Source: Cafeteria roenbergensis
Taxonomy: Eukaryota > Sar > Bigyra > Bicosoecida > Cafeteriaceae
Direction: 5' to 3'
NCBI GenBank assembly: GCA_008330645.1
Contig: VLTN01000012.1
Span: 186,001-250,000, forward strand
Length of the DNA: 64,000 nucleotides
Part shown: piece by piece, positions 32,232 through 42,652 of the stretch
How the letters are laid out: the number at the start of each line of letters is the position of its first letter
Position numbering within the stretch: position 1 is the stretch's first letter
Program-made: the position numbers and the translations under genes
Notes under the pieces: model-generated
The model's input: only the letters and a program-made list of their open reading frames with translations
Databases searched by the model: none
Told to the model about the DNA's origin: nothing

Positions 32232-35200
32232 ATGGCCTCGCGTCACCGCAATGCGGCCGTGCACCGCGGCGACGATGGTCTGGGCGAGACCTCGGCGCTG
32301 GCGGCGGACTCGAGGGACTTGTTTTCCCCTGGGATGAGGTACGAGCCCACGCGGTCGGGCAAGCGCGCCCCCGCGTCCGGGTCCCAGGGTTACCTGTGGG
32401 CGAGCTTGCAGCTGGCCGTGCAGTACGTCCGCGCGAGCGTGCGGCGCGACCGCCAGGGCTTCTGCGTGGGCCTCTTCACGGTGGCGCTCGTGGTGGCCTT
32501 CACGTCCCTGGTGCAGTCGGCGGTGGACAACTCGCCCGTCGTCTTCCTGAAGCTGTCTGAGGACACGGCCGGCGAGGGCGACCTCGTCCTCCTCCCAGAC
32601 CCGCAAGTGGCTGCGCTCGCCGCCGGCACACCGCAGGCCAACGCCAGCGCCAGCGCCAGCGCCAGCGCCAGCGCCAACGCCACGGCCACGCCCGCCGGCA
32701 GTGCCGCCGGGGGGGGACTGCAGCAGCTGGTGCCCTCCGGCGTGCTTCTCAACGACACCGACATCGCAGCCCGCCTCGCCGCCGTGCCTGCGGTGGAGGG
32801 GGTGGCCCCTCGCTGGACGGTGTTCGGGCGCCTGCTCAGCGCCCGCTCGCGCCAGATCAACACCACAGCAATCATCCTCGTCGCCGATACGGCCCGCGAA
32901 GCCGCCATCGGCCTCGGCAGAACGTGGGGCCGGAGAGCCCCCGGCCCCGCGGAAGCGTACGTCTCCCAGTCAGCGCTCGACGAGATGGGCGTGCGCGGCG
33001 CTGCCGGGGAGCAGGTGGACGTCGAGATCGACCTGGGGTCGCTGCTCAGCACGGCGGGGCTGGCAGGATCGGGCGATGGCTCTGCAGGCACGGGCTCTGC
33101 CGCGTCGCTCCTGAGCCTCTTGGCCAGCGCCGGTGTGGAGGTTGGCCGCCCGGACGGTCAGGGCGGGAGAGTGGTGGACGTCGACGCAACGGCTCTGCTT
33201 CAGGCGGAGGCGGCCGCCCCGTTCCTGGCTGCTCTGGGCATCGACCCTGCGGCTCTGCCGTCGCTCGGCACCGTGTCTCTCAACGTGACTGCGCTGCTGC
33301 AGGCGGCGCTGGACACGGGCGCGGCGGCGGGGGATGCCTCGGCGGCGGCCGGGGCGCCGGTCGCTGCGGCATCAGCTGGGGCACTTGTTCTGTCGAAGCG
33401 GGTGACGGTGGTGGAGGGCGTTGCTGCGCCGTCGGGGAAGTGGCCCGCGTTCCTAGGCAACGTGGTCGTCCTGGAGGCGAGCCACGTGGCGTCGTGGCTG
33501 GGCCAGGAGGCTGCTGCGGCCGCGGCGCAGGTGCTCGCGGTGCTGGAGCCGCTGTCGGGGGGCGCGGCGGGGGGCGGCACTGCCGGCGCCGTGAGCGCGC
33601 TCCGGGCGTTCGAGGCCGCGGCTCTGGCGTTCGACCTGGACACCATGCGTCAGTTCTCGCTCCAGGAGTACGTGGTGATGCGCGGACGCCTCGGGCTCTA
33701 CCTGGGGGACCCCAACGGCGCCGAGCGCGGCGTCGCGCGCCTGGCGGATGACGTGGCGGCCGCGCTGGGGCCCTCCTACGCCGCCCAGGCCACGGCCCCG
33801 CTGGCCTCGGCGCTGGGCTCCACCGCGTTCATCAAGCTGTTCCTGGATCAGGTGTTCGGCACCGTCGTGTTCGTGCTGGGGCTGCTGGGAAGCCTCGTCA
33901 TCTTCGCGCTGGTGCTGGGCGACGTGGAGCAGCGCACGTACGAGTACGGCATGCTCCGTGCCCTCGGCCTCAGGCACCGCACGCTCTCGGCTCTGCTCGC
34001 CGTCAGCTCCGCCGCCTTCGCCGTGCCGGGCATCGTGCTGGGGCTCGCCGCCGCGTCGGCGCTGCACGGGGGGCTGGTTGCCCTGTTTTGGCAGCTCACC
34101 GCCACGCTCATTCCCGGAACTCTCTCCGCCGGGGCATGGGTGCTGGGCCTGGTGCTGGGCGTGGTCATGCCTGCAGCGGCCAACGTCATCCCCATCCGGC
34201 GCGCGCTCACCTCCACGCTGCGCGACTCTCTCGACCTCTATCACCAGACCATCAACGAGATGTCGGTCACCATCCGGCGGCTGTCGGAGGTGGGCATCAG
34301 CGCCACGCAGGCGGCAGTGTCCCTCGTCCTCGTCGTCGTCGGCTTCGTCACCTTCTACGTGCTGCCGCTCGCCTTCGCGACGCGCCAGTTCCCCGTCTTC
34401 CTCGGCGTCCTCTCGGCCGTGCTGGTGGGAATGCTGCTGGGCCTCAGCGTGGTGGGCGCGACCCTGCAGCCCACGGTCGAGACCGCCATCGGACGCTGCC
34501 TCCTCGCAGCCGCCGGCAGAGCCCGCCTGTCCACGGTAGTCTCCAAGAACCTGGCCGCGCACCGGCGCCGGAACGCCAAGACTGCGTACATGGTCTCCAT
34601 CAGCACGGCCTTCGTCGTCTTCGCGGGTGCCATGTTCTCCTTGCAGGCGGCATCCATCGAGTCAAACTTCAAGCTCTTCCTGGGAGCCGACATCGTGGCG
34701 GTGGCTCCAGCGGCAACGGGCAGCGCGGCACTGGCCTCCCAGCAGGCAGCGGTCATGCCGCAGCAGTCCCTCACGGAGTATCTTTCCGCCGAAGCCGCCC
34801 GCTCCGCCGCAGCGGCGGCCCGCGCCCCCGCCGGCGCCCCGGCCTCCGTGTCCGGCGCCACCGTGCAGTCCTTCACCTTCATCGCCCAGGACGTCGGCTC
34901 CACGGCGCCCTCCACCTCCACGCGCCTCTCGCCCCTCCCGCTGGTGCCCTCTCGGCGGTCCGCCGTGACCGCCGTGCAGCGAAACTACCTGTCCGTTGCG
35001 TACGGCGAGTTCACCACCATCACGGAGACCTCGCCGACAACCGCCGAAGTGGTCACAGGCACCTCCACCTCCACTGCCACCTCCACTTCCGCGGCGTCCG
35101 GAAGTGCGACGGACGACGTCATCCAGCGGCTCTACGCTGCGGCGGGGCGGCAGCGGCTGCCGCTCGAGCGCACGGCGGAAACGTTCCTGGCTTCGCAGCA

Positions 35201-37112
35201 AGCCCTGGCCCTGGGCCCGTGGTTCCATCCGGTGTATGCGTGCGGGATCACGACCTGGCCGGAGGCCCTTGCGGCGGGGGGGGCATCGGCGACGTTCTGG
35301 ACGTGGCGAAGCTGCAATGCTTCCTGCTCTGGCGGCAACAGCAGCAGCAGCGGCAGCAGCGGCAGCAGCAGCAGCAGCGGCAGCAGCGGCAGCAGCAGCA
35401 GCAGCGGCAGCAGCGGCAGCAGCGGCGGCAGCAGCGGTGGCACGGATCGCGCGAGCACTTGCTTTGAGCTTCCGGCCATGAACTCGTCGCTCGTGGACGC
35501 TGTTTCGTCGCTCTTTTACAGCGAATACGTGGACGCAATCGCGTCCGAGGCGGTGAGAGACACCCTGTCGCTCAGTACCTCCAACGGCGCCGTCATCGCC
35601 CACTACGCAGCCAACCGCACCGCGGGCACGACGTCGGGCACGCGCTCCCTGGTCAAGCTGGCAGCCATGGTGTCGAAAATGGCAGGATTCGGGTTCACGC
35701 CCTTTGGCCAAACCGCCTCCGGCTCGCCGCTGCTGGTGCGGGGTCAGGACGCGGAGGCCATCCTTCGCAGGGCCGAGCTCGTCCTGCAGAGCCGCTCCGA
35801 CCCGCCGGTGGCCGCTGCTTGGCGCGGGTCGTCGCAGTCGGCTGTGGGCGTGCCGGCGGCGCTGGCGGAGGAGGAGCTGCTGCGATCGCTGCTGGCTGCG
35901 GCGGGCGCCGACGCACAGGGCACAGGAGCCCCGCAGCAGCGGGACCGCGGCCGGCTCTACCCGGCAGGGCCCGCGCCGGCGTGGGTGGGCGGCGCTGGTC
36001 TGGGGTGGGCGCCTGAGGGCGCGTCGGCGCCGCTGACGTCATCAGGGCCGGTTGGGGGCACGAACGCGAGCTCTGCATCTGACGGGAGCGTGGCAACGTC
36101 GCTCTTGCTGGCCTGGCCCGGCACCCAAGGCTCCGCCGGCCCCGAGCCCGTGTGGGTCCGGCTGGCCGCTGCCCCGGCCTGCCCCAGGGTGCGGGGGGTG
36201 CGGCTGTGGCTCCCGGCCCCGGAGGACAGAGCGGGCCGCGCGCCTGTGCGTGTTGAAGTCCAGGCCGCGGCGGAGGGGACTGCGTCCGGCGGGGCCGCCG
36301 GGTGGCAGGCCGTCGCGGCGGGTCAGCTGACGTCGCCGGGGCAAGGCTGGGCAGAGCTACAGTGGCAGAGCTCCTTCGCGGCGCCGCAGTGGCGCGTTGT
36401 CGTCACGCAGGCCGAGAACGCGCCGGCGTCCAGTCCCCGCGCCGGCGCGCTCGAGCTGGCAGAGCTGCAGCTGCTGGCCTCGGGCGGGGCAGCGACCCCT
36501 TGCGACGCCGAGGCCCTGGCGGCCGCGGCGGACGACTCCTCCCCCACCCTCCCCAAGGGGCGCCTCATGGTACGGCTCTACCCGGGGACGTCGCCGGTGC
36601 AGCGGTCGCGAGTGGTGAACTCGCTGCGAAACCGCATGCCCGACGACTCGTTCCGCGTGGAGGACACGGCGGCCCTCCTGACGGCCGCGGCCACCGCGAT
36701 CCAGGGCCTGGACGCGTTCTTCTACGTGGTCGCGGTGGTGTGCCTGGTGCTGTGCTTCTTCGCGGTGTGGCTGTCCTTCGCGGCGAACATTCGGGAAAAC
36801 TCGAGGGAAGTCGGCATCCTGCGCTCCCTGGGCCTCACCAAGCCCAACGTGCGGCTGCTAGTGGCCGCAGAGGCCCTCAGCGTGGTGTCGGCGGCGTTCT
36901 TGTCGGGGAGCGTGATTGGCATGGCCATCTCGGTCAGCCTGTCTCTGCAGTTTAACCTGTTCACGCAGCTCCCGTTTGTGTTCCGGTTCCCCACGGGCAT
37001 GTTCGTGGGCACGCTCGTCCTGTGCGTCGTGGTCGCGGTCGCGGGCTCGTTGCTGCCCTTGCGGCGCTTCTTGCAGCTCGAGATTGCGCCCGTCGCCAAG
37101 GGCCGCGCGTGA
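32232..37112 (+). CDS. Giant FtsX/MacB-type permease
   Basis: A single exon of 1626 residues from MASRHRNAAV. A first membrane helix lies at about 77-98, followed by a large non-cytoplasmic domain with an NASASASAS run. An FtsX core with helices lies at about 540-660, with the cytoplasmic signature EQRTYEYGMLRALGLRHRT between helices 1 and 2. More helices are at about 697-753 and 790-805, then a second large domain with a Gly/Ser run (35332-35445). A second FtsX core at about 1490-1617 carries ENSREVGILRSLGLTKPN. Two FtsX cores in one chain is the ABC3/LolE-like permease plan. These proteins work with a separate ATPase; none is encoded nearby. Lipid or lipoprotein handling at the plasma or an inner membrane is likely, substrate unknown. 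Confidence 0.85.
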   Translation: MASRHRNAAVHRGDDGLGETSALAADSRDLFSPGMRYEPTRSGKRAPASGSQGYLWASLQLAVQYVRASVRRDRQGFCVGLFTVALVVAFTSLVQSAVDNSPVVFLKLSEDTAGEGDLVLLPDPQVAALAAGTPQANASASASASASANATATPAGSAAGGGLQQLVPSGVLLNDTDIAARLAAVPAVEGVAPRWTVFGRLLSARSRQINTTAIILVADTAREAAIGLGRTWGRRAPGPAEAYVSQSALDEMGVRGAAGEQVDVEIDLGSLLSTAGLAGSGDGSAGTGSAASLLSLLASAGVEVGRPDGQGGRVVDVDATALLQAEAAAPFLAALGIDPAALPSLGTVSLNVTALLQAALDTGAAAGDASAAAGAPVAAASAGALVLSKRVTVVEGVAAPSGKWPAFLGNVVVLEASHVASWLGQEAAAAAAQVLAVLEPLSGGAAGGGTAGAVSALRAFEAAALAFDLDTMRQFSLQEYVVMRGRLGLYLGDPNGAERGVARLADDVAAALGPSYAAQATAPLASALGSTAFIKLFLDQVFGTVVFVLGLLGSLVIFALVLGDVEQRTYEYGMLRALGLRHRTLSALLAVSSAAFAVPGIVLGLAAASALHGGLVALFWQLTATLIPGTLSAGAWVLGLVLGVVMPAAANVIPIRRALTSTLRDSLDLYHQTINEMSVTIRRLSEVGISATQAAVSLVLVVVGFVTFYVLPLAFATRQFPVFLGVLSAVLVGMLLGLSVVGATLQPTVETAIGRCLLAAAGRARLSTVVSKNLAAHRRRNAKTAYMVSISTAFVVFAGAMFSLQAASIESNFKLFLGADIVAVAPAATGSAALASQQAAVMPQQSLTEYLSAEAARSAAAAARAPAGAPASVSGATVQSFTFIAQDVGSTAPSTSTRLSPLPLVPSRRSAVTAVQRNYLSVAYGEFTTITETSPTTAEVVTGTSTSTATSTSAASGSATDDVIQRLYAAAGRQRLPLERTAETFLASQQALALGPWFHPVYACGITTWPEALAAGGASATFWTWRSCNASCSGGNSSSSGSSGSSSSSGSSGSSSSSGSSGSSGGSSGGTDRASTCFELPAMNSSLVDAVSSLFYSEYVDAIASEAVRDTLSLSTSNGAVIAHYAANRTAGTTSGTRSLVKLAAMVSKMAGFGFTPFGQTASGSPLLVRGQDAEAILRRAELVLQSRSDPPVAAAWRGSSQSAVGVPAALAEEELLRSLLAAAGADAQGTGAPQQRDRGRLYPAGPAPAWVGGAGLGWAPEGASAPLTSSGPVGGTNASSASDGSVATSLLLAWPGTQGSAGPEPVWVRLAAAPACPRVRGVRLWLPAPEDRAGRAPVRVEVQAAAEGTASGGAAGWQAVAAGQLTSPGQGWAELQWQSSFAAPQWRVVVTQAENAPASSPRAGALELAELQLLASGGAATPCDAEALAAAADDSSPTLPKGRLMVRLYPGTSPVQRSRVVNSLRNRMPDDSFRVEDTAALLTAAATAIQGLDAFFYVVAVVCLVLCFFAVWLSFAANIRENSREVGILRSLGLTKPNVRLLVAAEALSVVSAAFLSGSVIGMAISVSLSLQFNLFTQLPFVFRFPTGMFVGTLVLCVVVAVAGSLLPLRRFLQLEIAPVAKGRA
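32641..32678 (+). repeat. GCCAGC hexanucleotide run
   Basis: Six-base units coding Ala-Ser near the start of the permease's first outer domain. Confidence 0.85.
35332..35445 (+). repeat. Gly/Ser coding microsatellite
   Basis: Imperfect GGCAGCAGC units encode a Gly-Ser linker in the permease's second outer domain. Confidence 0.9.
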
Positions 37113-38123
37113 ACGCGCGCCGGCTGCGCAGCGTCCCCCGCTCCCCGCCCCGCCCCGCCCGCCGGCTGCGTGGTTCGTCCGTGTCCTGCGTGGCGCGTGC
37201 ATGCCGCTGTGTGCGTGGTGCGCCCGAAATGCGTTGGGGTCCGCGCGCAAATCCATCCTCGGCCCGCACAGCGCGGAACGCTGCCGCCGGCCGCAAGTCC
37301 GGCCGACAACCGCGAGGTGCCTGACTCTCTGCCTGCACGCCAGCGTAGGGCTTGCTGCCCGCCCTGCTTGCGCGCGATGTCAACCGGGCTCTGGGCCACG
37401 CTACAGCGCAGCTTCGGCGCTGTTCAAGGGGCGCTCAGCATGGCCTGCGCCTCGTTGCCGGGCCAGGGAACGCAACCCACAGCCAGCGCATCGGGCCCTG
37501 ACCATCCTGTCCGTTGACCCACGAGGAGATTCCAAGAGCACCCCGAGCCCGCACGCTCGGAAGACAGCGAGCTGCCGCTCGGGCATGGCAATCCCTTCGT
37601 CCTGGACATCGGGGACTCGACGAGTCTGGCAGTGCCGCGGCGAGCTCTGAGCCGGCAAGGTGGCCATCCCGACCAGCGACGCATCCCGTCGACCGCGGCA
37701 GGCAACGCTGGGCCCGGCGCGTTGTGCCGCAGGCCTTGGTCTGGCCATCGCCCCGCCGGCCGGCCCTCGCGCGGCTCGAGGCGAACCCGATAGCACCGGA
37801 CGGCTCCGGCTGGAGGGCGACCTATTTGCGGGTCAAATCTGGCCTCAAAGAAGCTTGAACTAACGGCTCAGAAACGCCTGCTCGGTCGTTGCTCGGTTGC
37901 TGCCGGCGCCGCACACTCGTCTCAGCGTCCCCGCGACGCCTGGGTCGGCCTCTCGGCGCATTGGGAACCCCTGTTGCAACGTGAGCAGCATCGGCCGTGC
38001 CTGCCTCTGAGCATGCGCTTCGCGACGGGCTGTCAAGCGCCGCCACAGCGGCAGATTGTTTCGGCTTGGCGGCATTGTTCGACCCCGCTGCCAAGCGCAG
38101 TCAAGCCACCAGGCCCCTGGGTC
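37113..38123. other. Intergenic region
   Basis: About 1 kb without a supportable gene on either strand; the short frames here have random composition and no domain. It includes the permease 3' end and the promoter of the surface-protein gene. Confidence 0.4.
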
Positions 38124-40934
38124 ATGGCCCGAGCCCGCTTCCGCACATCGCAGGCCATGCCAGCCACTCACGCGCCGCCAAGGACTCGCCGTGTGCAACT
38201 GCTGACGCTGCTTGTGGATTGGATCGCAACGGCAACGGCAGGGGGCTCAACCGCGCCCTTCCTGGTTGCCGACATCAGGCCCTACGGCGGCGATGGCAAG
38301 GTCCAGAGAGTCTACGAAATCGGCGGCAAGCTCTTCTTCAGCGGCGACAAAGGCAACGGCGTGAATGGGCGAGACAACGTCGAGGTGTACTCGTACCACC
38401 CAAACGAAGGCGTGCGAGCCGTGACCGACTCGCTCGACACCGCAACGACCAGCGAGGCGCTCTACATGTGCGATTTCGACGGCAAGACGTACTTTTCCGC
38501 CTTCTTCGACGGCAAGGGAGTCGAGCTCGCCTTCTTCGCAAGCCCCACGAGTGGCGCCCAGTTCGGGACTGATGTCTTCGCCGGTGCCACAGGCTCGTCC
38601 CCGGCGTTCTTGACCGCGTTCAACGGCGGGATGTACTTCTCAGCAGAGGCTGACGCCGGCCAGGGAAGGGAGCTCCACGTGTTGAGTGCAAGCGTCACCA
38701 CCAATGTGCACAACTTCAGCACCGAGGCGGGCGAGGGCGGCGACCCGAAGTACCTCACCGTGTTCAACAGCAAACTGTACATGCAAGCCGACTCGCACGG
38801 CCTGAACAAGGGCGTCGAGCTCTTCGTCTACGACGGCAACACCGTCGAGCTGGCCGCCGACATCAACTCCAACGGCGCCGACAGCAGCAATCCGTCCCAC
38901 ATGTACGTGTTCAACAGTCAGCTGTACATGAGCGCCGACAAAGGCGACGGCATCGGTCAGGAGCTGTATGTGTACGATGGCACGAATGAGCCCACCTTGG
39001 TCGCCGACATCAACCCAGGCGCGGACGGATCGTTCCCCGAGGGGCTCACCGAGTTCAACAGCACGCTCCACTTCACGGCGGTCAGGCCTGACACGGGCAG
39101 GGAGCTCTTTCGCCTCGACGGCACGACGGCGGTGCTGGTGGCCGACACAGTGCCCGGCACGGGCAGCGGCACGTTTGGACTCATGGCCACGTTGGATGGC
39201 AAGCTCTTCGTGCCGTACTACACCAAAGCGCTCGGGTGGGAGCTGCACCGGCTCTCTGATAGCGGCACAGCACTCCAGCTGGTCGTTGACCTAGACAACG
39301 AGATTGTCGGCTCCGCTCCGCACGATCTGGCGATCCACGACGGGGAGCTGTACTTTGCTGCAAATGACGGCGTGCACGGCGACGAGCTGTGGAAGTACAA
39401 CTCAACGCATGGCGCAGCTCTGGTCGCAGACTTGACAGCTGGTAGATATTCGACCTTTTTTAGGGGCATTGGCAGCTTCAATGGGTCTCTGGCGCTCGGC
39501 GCTTCGTACGGAACTGTTGGCGTCGAGCTGACGCAGTTCGACCCGGCCACGTCGACGTTCAGCCTCCTGGCAGACATCCGTGCAGGTTCTGAAGGGTCCC
39601 GTCCGGCGTATCTCTGCCCTTTGGGCGATGTGCTATACTTTGTAGCCACGCCAAGCTCAGGCAGGGATGTGCTGTATGAGTTTTCGCATGCCGCTGGCGC
39701 ACGCCAAGTCGACGATTTCTCGAGCGGGAATAGCGGGAACTATGCGAGGTTCGTGCGAGCCCTGAATGGCAGTGTCTACTTCCGCGCCCAGTCGAGTAGC
39801 GTTGGAGCGGAGCTGTACAAGTACACCCCGGGAGTGGGATCGAGCGTTGTGAAGAATTTCCTCCCTGGAAGCTGGTCAACAGACCCAACATACCTGGTGG
39901 CCGTTGGCGATGATCTGTATTTCCTGGGCTACGCCTCAACCAACACGTACGACAGGACCCTCATGAAATACTCGCCAGCAACAGACACCATGCAGGTGGT
40001 TCCAACTTCCGGAGTCAGTAAGTTCCTCCTCCTGTTCCCGTTCCAGGGCACCGTTGCGCTTGCGGTGGTTGGCTCTGGCGGGACGGACCAGTTGCTCGTC
40101 ATGGAGCCGGACGAGTCTCTGCGAGATGGCGCGCCGGAACTCGGTGTTCCTCTTGACAACGTCGTCTTTGAGCTAGTCGAGCTGGATGGGAGAGTGTACT
40201 TCGCAAGCAGTCAAGTTGACCCAACCGCTGGGACGGAGCTTGTTGCGGTTGTGCTGACGTCGCCCACATCGTCGCCTTCGCCCAGCCAAAGCGTTTCTGC
40301 GACAGTTACTCCATCACCAACACCGACTGCCTCTTCGACCCCAACGCCATCGCCTACACCGAGCTCCTCCTCCACGAGCACCCCGACTTCGAGTGCAAGC
40401 TCCACATCAACGCGGTCAGCCTCGCCCACGCCGTCCGCGTCACCCACATCGTCGTCCTCGTCAACGACGACCGCCACGCCATCGTCTACTGCTAGCCCCA
40501 CGAGCTCCCCGTCGTCGACTGCCACGCCCACAAGCACGCCGTCGTCGACCGTCACTCCCACGAGCTCCCCGTCGCCCACCGCATCCCAGTCGCACTCGGC
40601 CAGCCCGTCTCCCACGCCGAGCCGAGGTGCCGGACCGGCCGGAAACAGCGGCACCAGTGACGCAAACGGCGCTCCTGCCAGTGGGGCGGAGGTGTCGCCA
40701 GTCGTGGTGGTTGTGGCAGTGGCGGGGGGAGCGCTGCTTGTGGGGGGCACGTTCTGGCTGATGAACCGTCAGACAAGCGTGGGGCGGCGCAGCAGAGGCC
40801 CAGTTGCGAGGGCCAGCACAAGAGCGGGCGCTGCCGTCCAGCAGCCGGCCAGCCACACGGGCGGAGCGGCGGCCCCAGGCCCCGCCGCGCTGCGGAGCGA
40901 GGCAGCCGCGGCGACCTCGGGCGCTGCGGTGTGA
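38124..40934 (+). CDS. Cell-surface protein with ELWxxDGT-type repeats, Ser/Thr stalk and membrane anchor
   Basis: A single exon of 936 residues. The start at MARARFRTS is followed by a weak signal sequence (QLLTLLVDWIATATAGG). Residues 45-710 are beta-propeller-like repeats in which a Gly-x-Glu-Leu-x-x-Tyr/Leu-Asp-Gly-Thr phrase recurs (GQELYVYDGTNE, GRELFRLDGTTA, GDELWKYN), each followed by a LVADI-type strand. This is the ELWxxDGT repeat known mainly from large bacterial surface proteins. A Ser/Thr/Pro stalk (about 712-840), probably O-glycosylated, leads to a membrane helix (about 857-879, VVVVVAVAGGALLVGGTFWL) and a short basic tail. It would face outwards as an adhesin or receptor. Its base composition is clearly less GC-rich than its neighbours, and it lacks introns and the GGCAGAGCC word, which suggests possible transfer from bacteria. 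Confidence 0.8.
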   Translation: MARARFRTSQAMPATHAPPRTRRVQLLTLLVDWIATATAGGSTAPFLVADIRPYGGDGKVQRVYEIGGKLFFSGDKGNGVNGRDNVEVYSYHPNEGVRAVTDSLDTATTSEALYMCDFDGKTYFSAFFDGKGVELAFFASPTSGAQFGTDVFAGATGSSPAFLTAFNGGMYFSAEADAGQGRELHVLSASVTTNVHNFSTEAGEGGDPKYLTVFNSKLYMQADSHGLNKGVELFVYDGNTVELAADINSNGADSSNPSHMYVFNSQLYMSADKGDGIGQELYVYDGTNEPTLVADINPGADGSFPEGLTEFNSTLHFTAVRPDTGRELFRLDGTTAVLVADTVPGTGSGTFGLMATLDGKLFVPYYTKALGWELHRLSDSGTALQLVVDLDNEIVGSAPHDLAIHDGELYFAANDGVHGDELWKYNSTHGAALVADLTAGRYSTFFRGIGSFNGSLALGASYGTVGVELTQFDPATSTFSLLADIRAGSEGSRPAYLCPLGDVLYFVATPSSGRDVLYEFSHAAGARQVDDFSSGNSGNYARFVRALNGSVYFRAQSSSVGAELYKYTPGVGSSVVKNFLPGSWSTDPTYLVAVGDDLYFLGYASTNTYDRTLMKYSPATDTMQVVPTSGVSKFLLLFPFQGTVALAVVGSGGTDQLLVMEPDESLRDGAPELGVPLDNVVFELVELDGRVYFASSQVDPTAGTELVAVVLTSPTSSPSPSQSVSATVTPSPTPTASSTPTPSPTPSSSSTSTPTSSASSTSTRSASPTPSASPTSSSSSTTTATPSSTASPTSSPSSTATPTSTPSSTVTPTSSPSPTASQSHSASPSPTPSRGAGPAGNSGTSDANGAPASGAEVSPVVVVVAVAGGALLVGGTFWLMNRQTSVGRRSRGPVARASTRAGAAVQQPASHTGGAAAPGPAALRSEAAAATSGAAV

Positions 40935-41439
40935 TCCGGTCAGCGCAGCATGAGTGGGGGCCGCACTCTGGGAGAGAAGCGCGTTGCCACGACAAGCACT
41001 AGCACGGTGCAAACGTGTTGGGCGAGCACCAGGGCAGACACTTGAGCGCATGACGACGGCCGCGCCGTTTCCCCGTTGGCCTACAATTCCGGCACCACAC
41101 GAGCGTCGTGCGTGTTGCGAGCCTCCCATGCTTGGGCGGTCGGGAGCTGAGCATTCTGCCAGATGTGCGTGGCGACGAGTTGGGCGTGCGCCGCGCTGTG
41201 CGGGGGCGGGGCGCGCGGTTGAAAGCACGAATGCAAGCCAGTTCGTGCGAGGCAAACAGGGGGCGCTCGAATCACCCAGCAACTCTGGGAGCACAACTCT
41301 GCCCCCAGAGTTGAGCTCTGGCCGCCGCGAACGAGGGCTTGGTCGATCGCGCGCGCGCGGGAGGCGTTGCTCTGCCCGGGAAGCCGTGCGGCCGGATGCT
41401 CGCGTCCGTCGCCCACGTCTTTCCGCCCCAGACAGAGAG
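40935..41439. other. Intergenic region
   Basis: No gene is seen. A pyrimidine-rich CCCCAG lies just upstream of the next ATG (about 41420-41431) and could be the acceptor of an intron in the 5' leader. Confidence 0.4.
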
Positions 41440-41730
41440 ATGGCCTCCCGCGCCGTGCGCGCCGCCAACCATGCGGTCAAGTCCGCCGCCCCGCACATGA
41501 AGAAGGTGTGGTCCAGCTACACCTTCCAGCGCGGCGTGCAGGAGCAGATGCTGAGCCCGTTCGAGGTGAACATCGCCGGCCCCGAGCAGCTCAAGGGCTT
41601 CCTCAAGAAGGCCCAGTGGATGATGCAGGACCGCGGCCACCTCCTCTTCCCGCCCATCATCGTGTCCGTGCTGACCATCTGGTGGATCAAGCACCTGCGC
41701 CACGAGTACCTGCTCTCGCACCGCGACTGA
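41440..41730 (+). CDS. Probable cytochrome bc1 complex (complex III) subunit 8, QCR8/UQCRQ-like
   Basis: A single exon of 96 residues from ATG 41440. The order of features matches the small complex III subunit: a basic N-terminus, the phrase MLSPFE (residues 37-42; animals have SLSPFEQ), KGFLKKAQW, then one membrane helix (about 69-84, LFPPIIVSVLTIWWIKH) and a short charged tail. In complex III this subunit binds cytochrome b and spans the inner mitochondrial membrane once. The length is close to the family's usual 80-110 residues. The call rests on a short motif and topology, so another small respiratory-chain subunit is the alternative. Confidence 0.55.
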   Translation: MASRAVRAANHAVKSAAPHMKKVWSSYTFQRGVQEQMLSPFEVNIAGPEQLKGFLKKAQWMMQDRGHLLFPPIIVSVLTIWWIKHLRHEYLLSHRD

Positions 41731-42652
41731 GCGGATCAGCCCGAGCGGCTGACGCCTCTCCGGCGCTTCGCGGAGGCTGCCCGCCCTGCTTGCGCGCGCC
41801 CGCCCCGGCAGCGCGGGCGCCCGGAGGTGCAGCAAAGCGGCCCGCCACGACATCAGGGGCGGCCGTTTGGGGAGGCGGGGGGACGGAGCGTCGATGCGGA
41901 GCCCGCGCGAGGGCAGGCGAGGGATGGCCTTTGTGCTGGAGCCCTCTGCCCTGCTCGCAGGTCAAGCCGCAATCCCGGGGCCAGCCGCCGCGCCCCGGGC
42001 CGCCGCGGCCGGCCCCCCGCGCCCCCGTGGCGCTTCGTGCGGGCCGCCCGCGCGTTCTCCCGGGCTGTGGCGACGCCGACTGCGCCTGCCGGAGAGTGCG
42101 CGCGCGCTCGCGCGTGTCCCCTGTGGTTCGGCTTTGTTGCGTGGCCCGCCGCAGCCACAACCACAAGACTGCTTTCGCACGGGCCGCGCCCAACGCCCTC
42201 CTTCCCCGCACTCGCTTGCCGCTCGTTGGCCTCGTCGCACGCTTGCTGCTGTCAGCGCCGCGCCCGGTGCTGCCGCACAGGGGTGCCGAGGCGCGCCAGC
42301 AGCATACGATCCGAACCGCGCCTCTCCCTTGTCGGCACGAGTGCAATGTGTGGCGTGAAAAAGCTTCGTCGTCGCATAGCGGACCCCTGGGGCTGTGCAG
42401 CAGTATGGGGACGCTGCCGTAGGTCCAAGCACACGCCACGAGGCGCAACGCCGTGTTCGCGCTCTGAGGGTCCGTACCCTCGCGGCGCCTGGCCGCGACG
42501 CAGCGACGGAGCGCACGGCTCGGCCGGGCCGAGCCAAGCTGGGCGAAGAGGGGGAGGCCGGGAACCGGTGTTGGGTCGACGGCCGGTCGCGAGCAGCCGG
42601 CCCGGGACTGGTCGCAGGCGTGGGTCCAGGCCTGGCGGCTCTGTCGCGTCGC
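41731..42652. other. Convergent 3' intergenic region
   Basis: This 920-base gap lies between convergent gene ends. Several frames are open because of the GC bias, but none shows a domain or plausible composition. Confidence 0.4.

Noticed and set aside
34088-35711. Long frames opposite or shifted within the permease gene
   Set aside because: They are shadows. The permease frame has membrane helices and FtsX signatures throughout.
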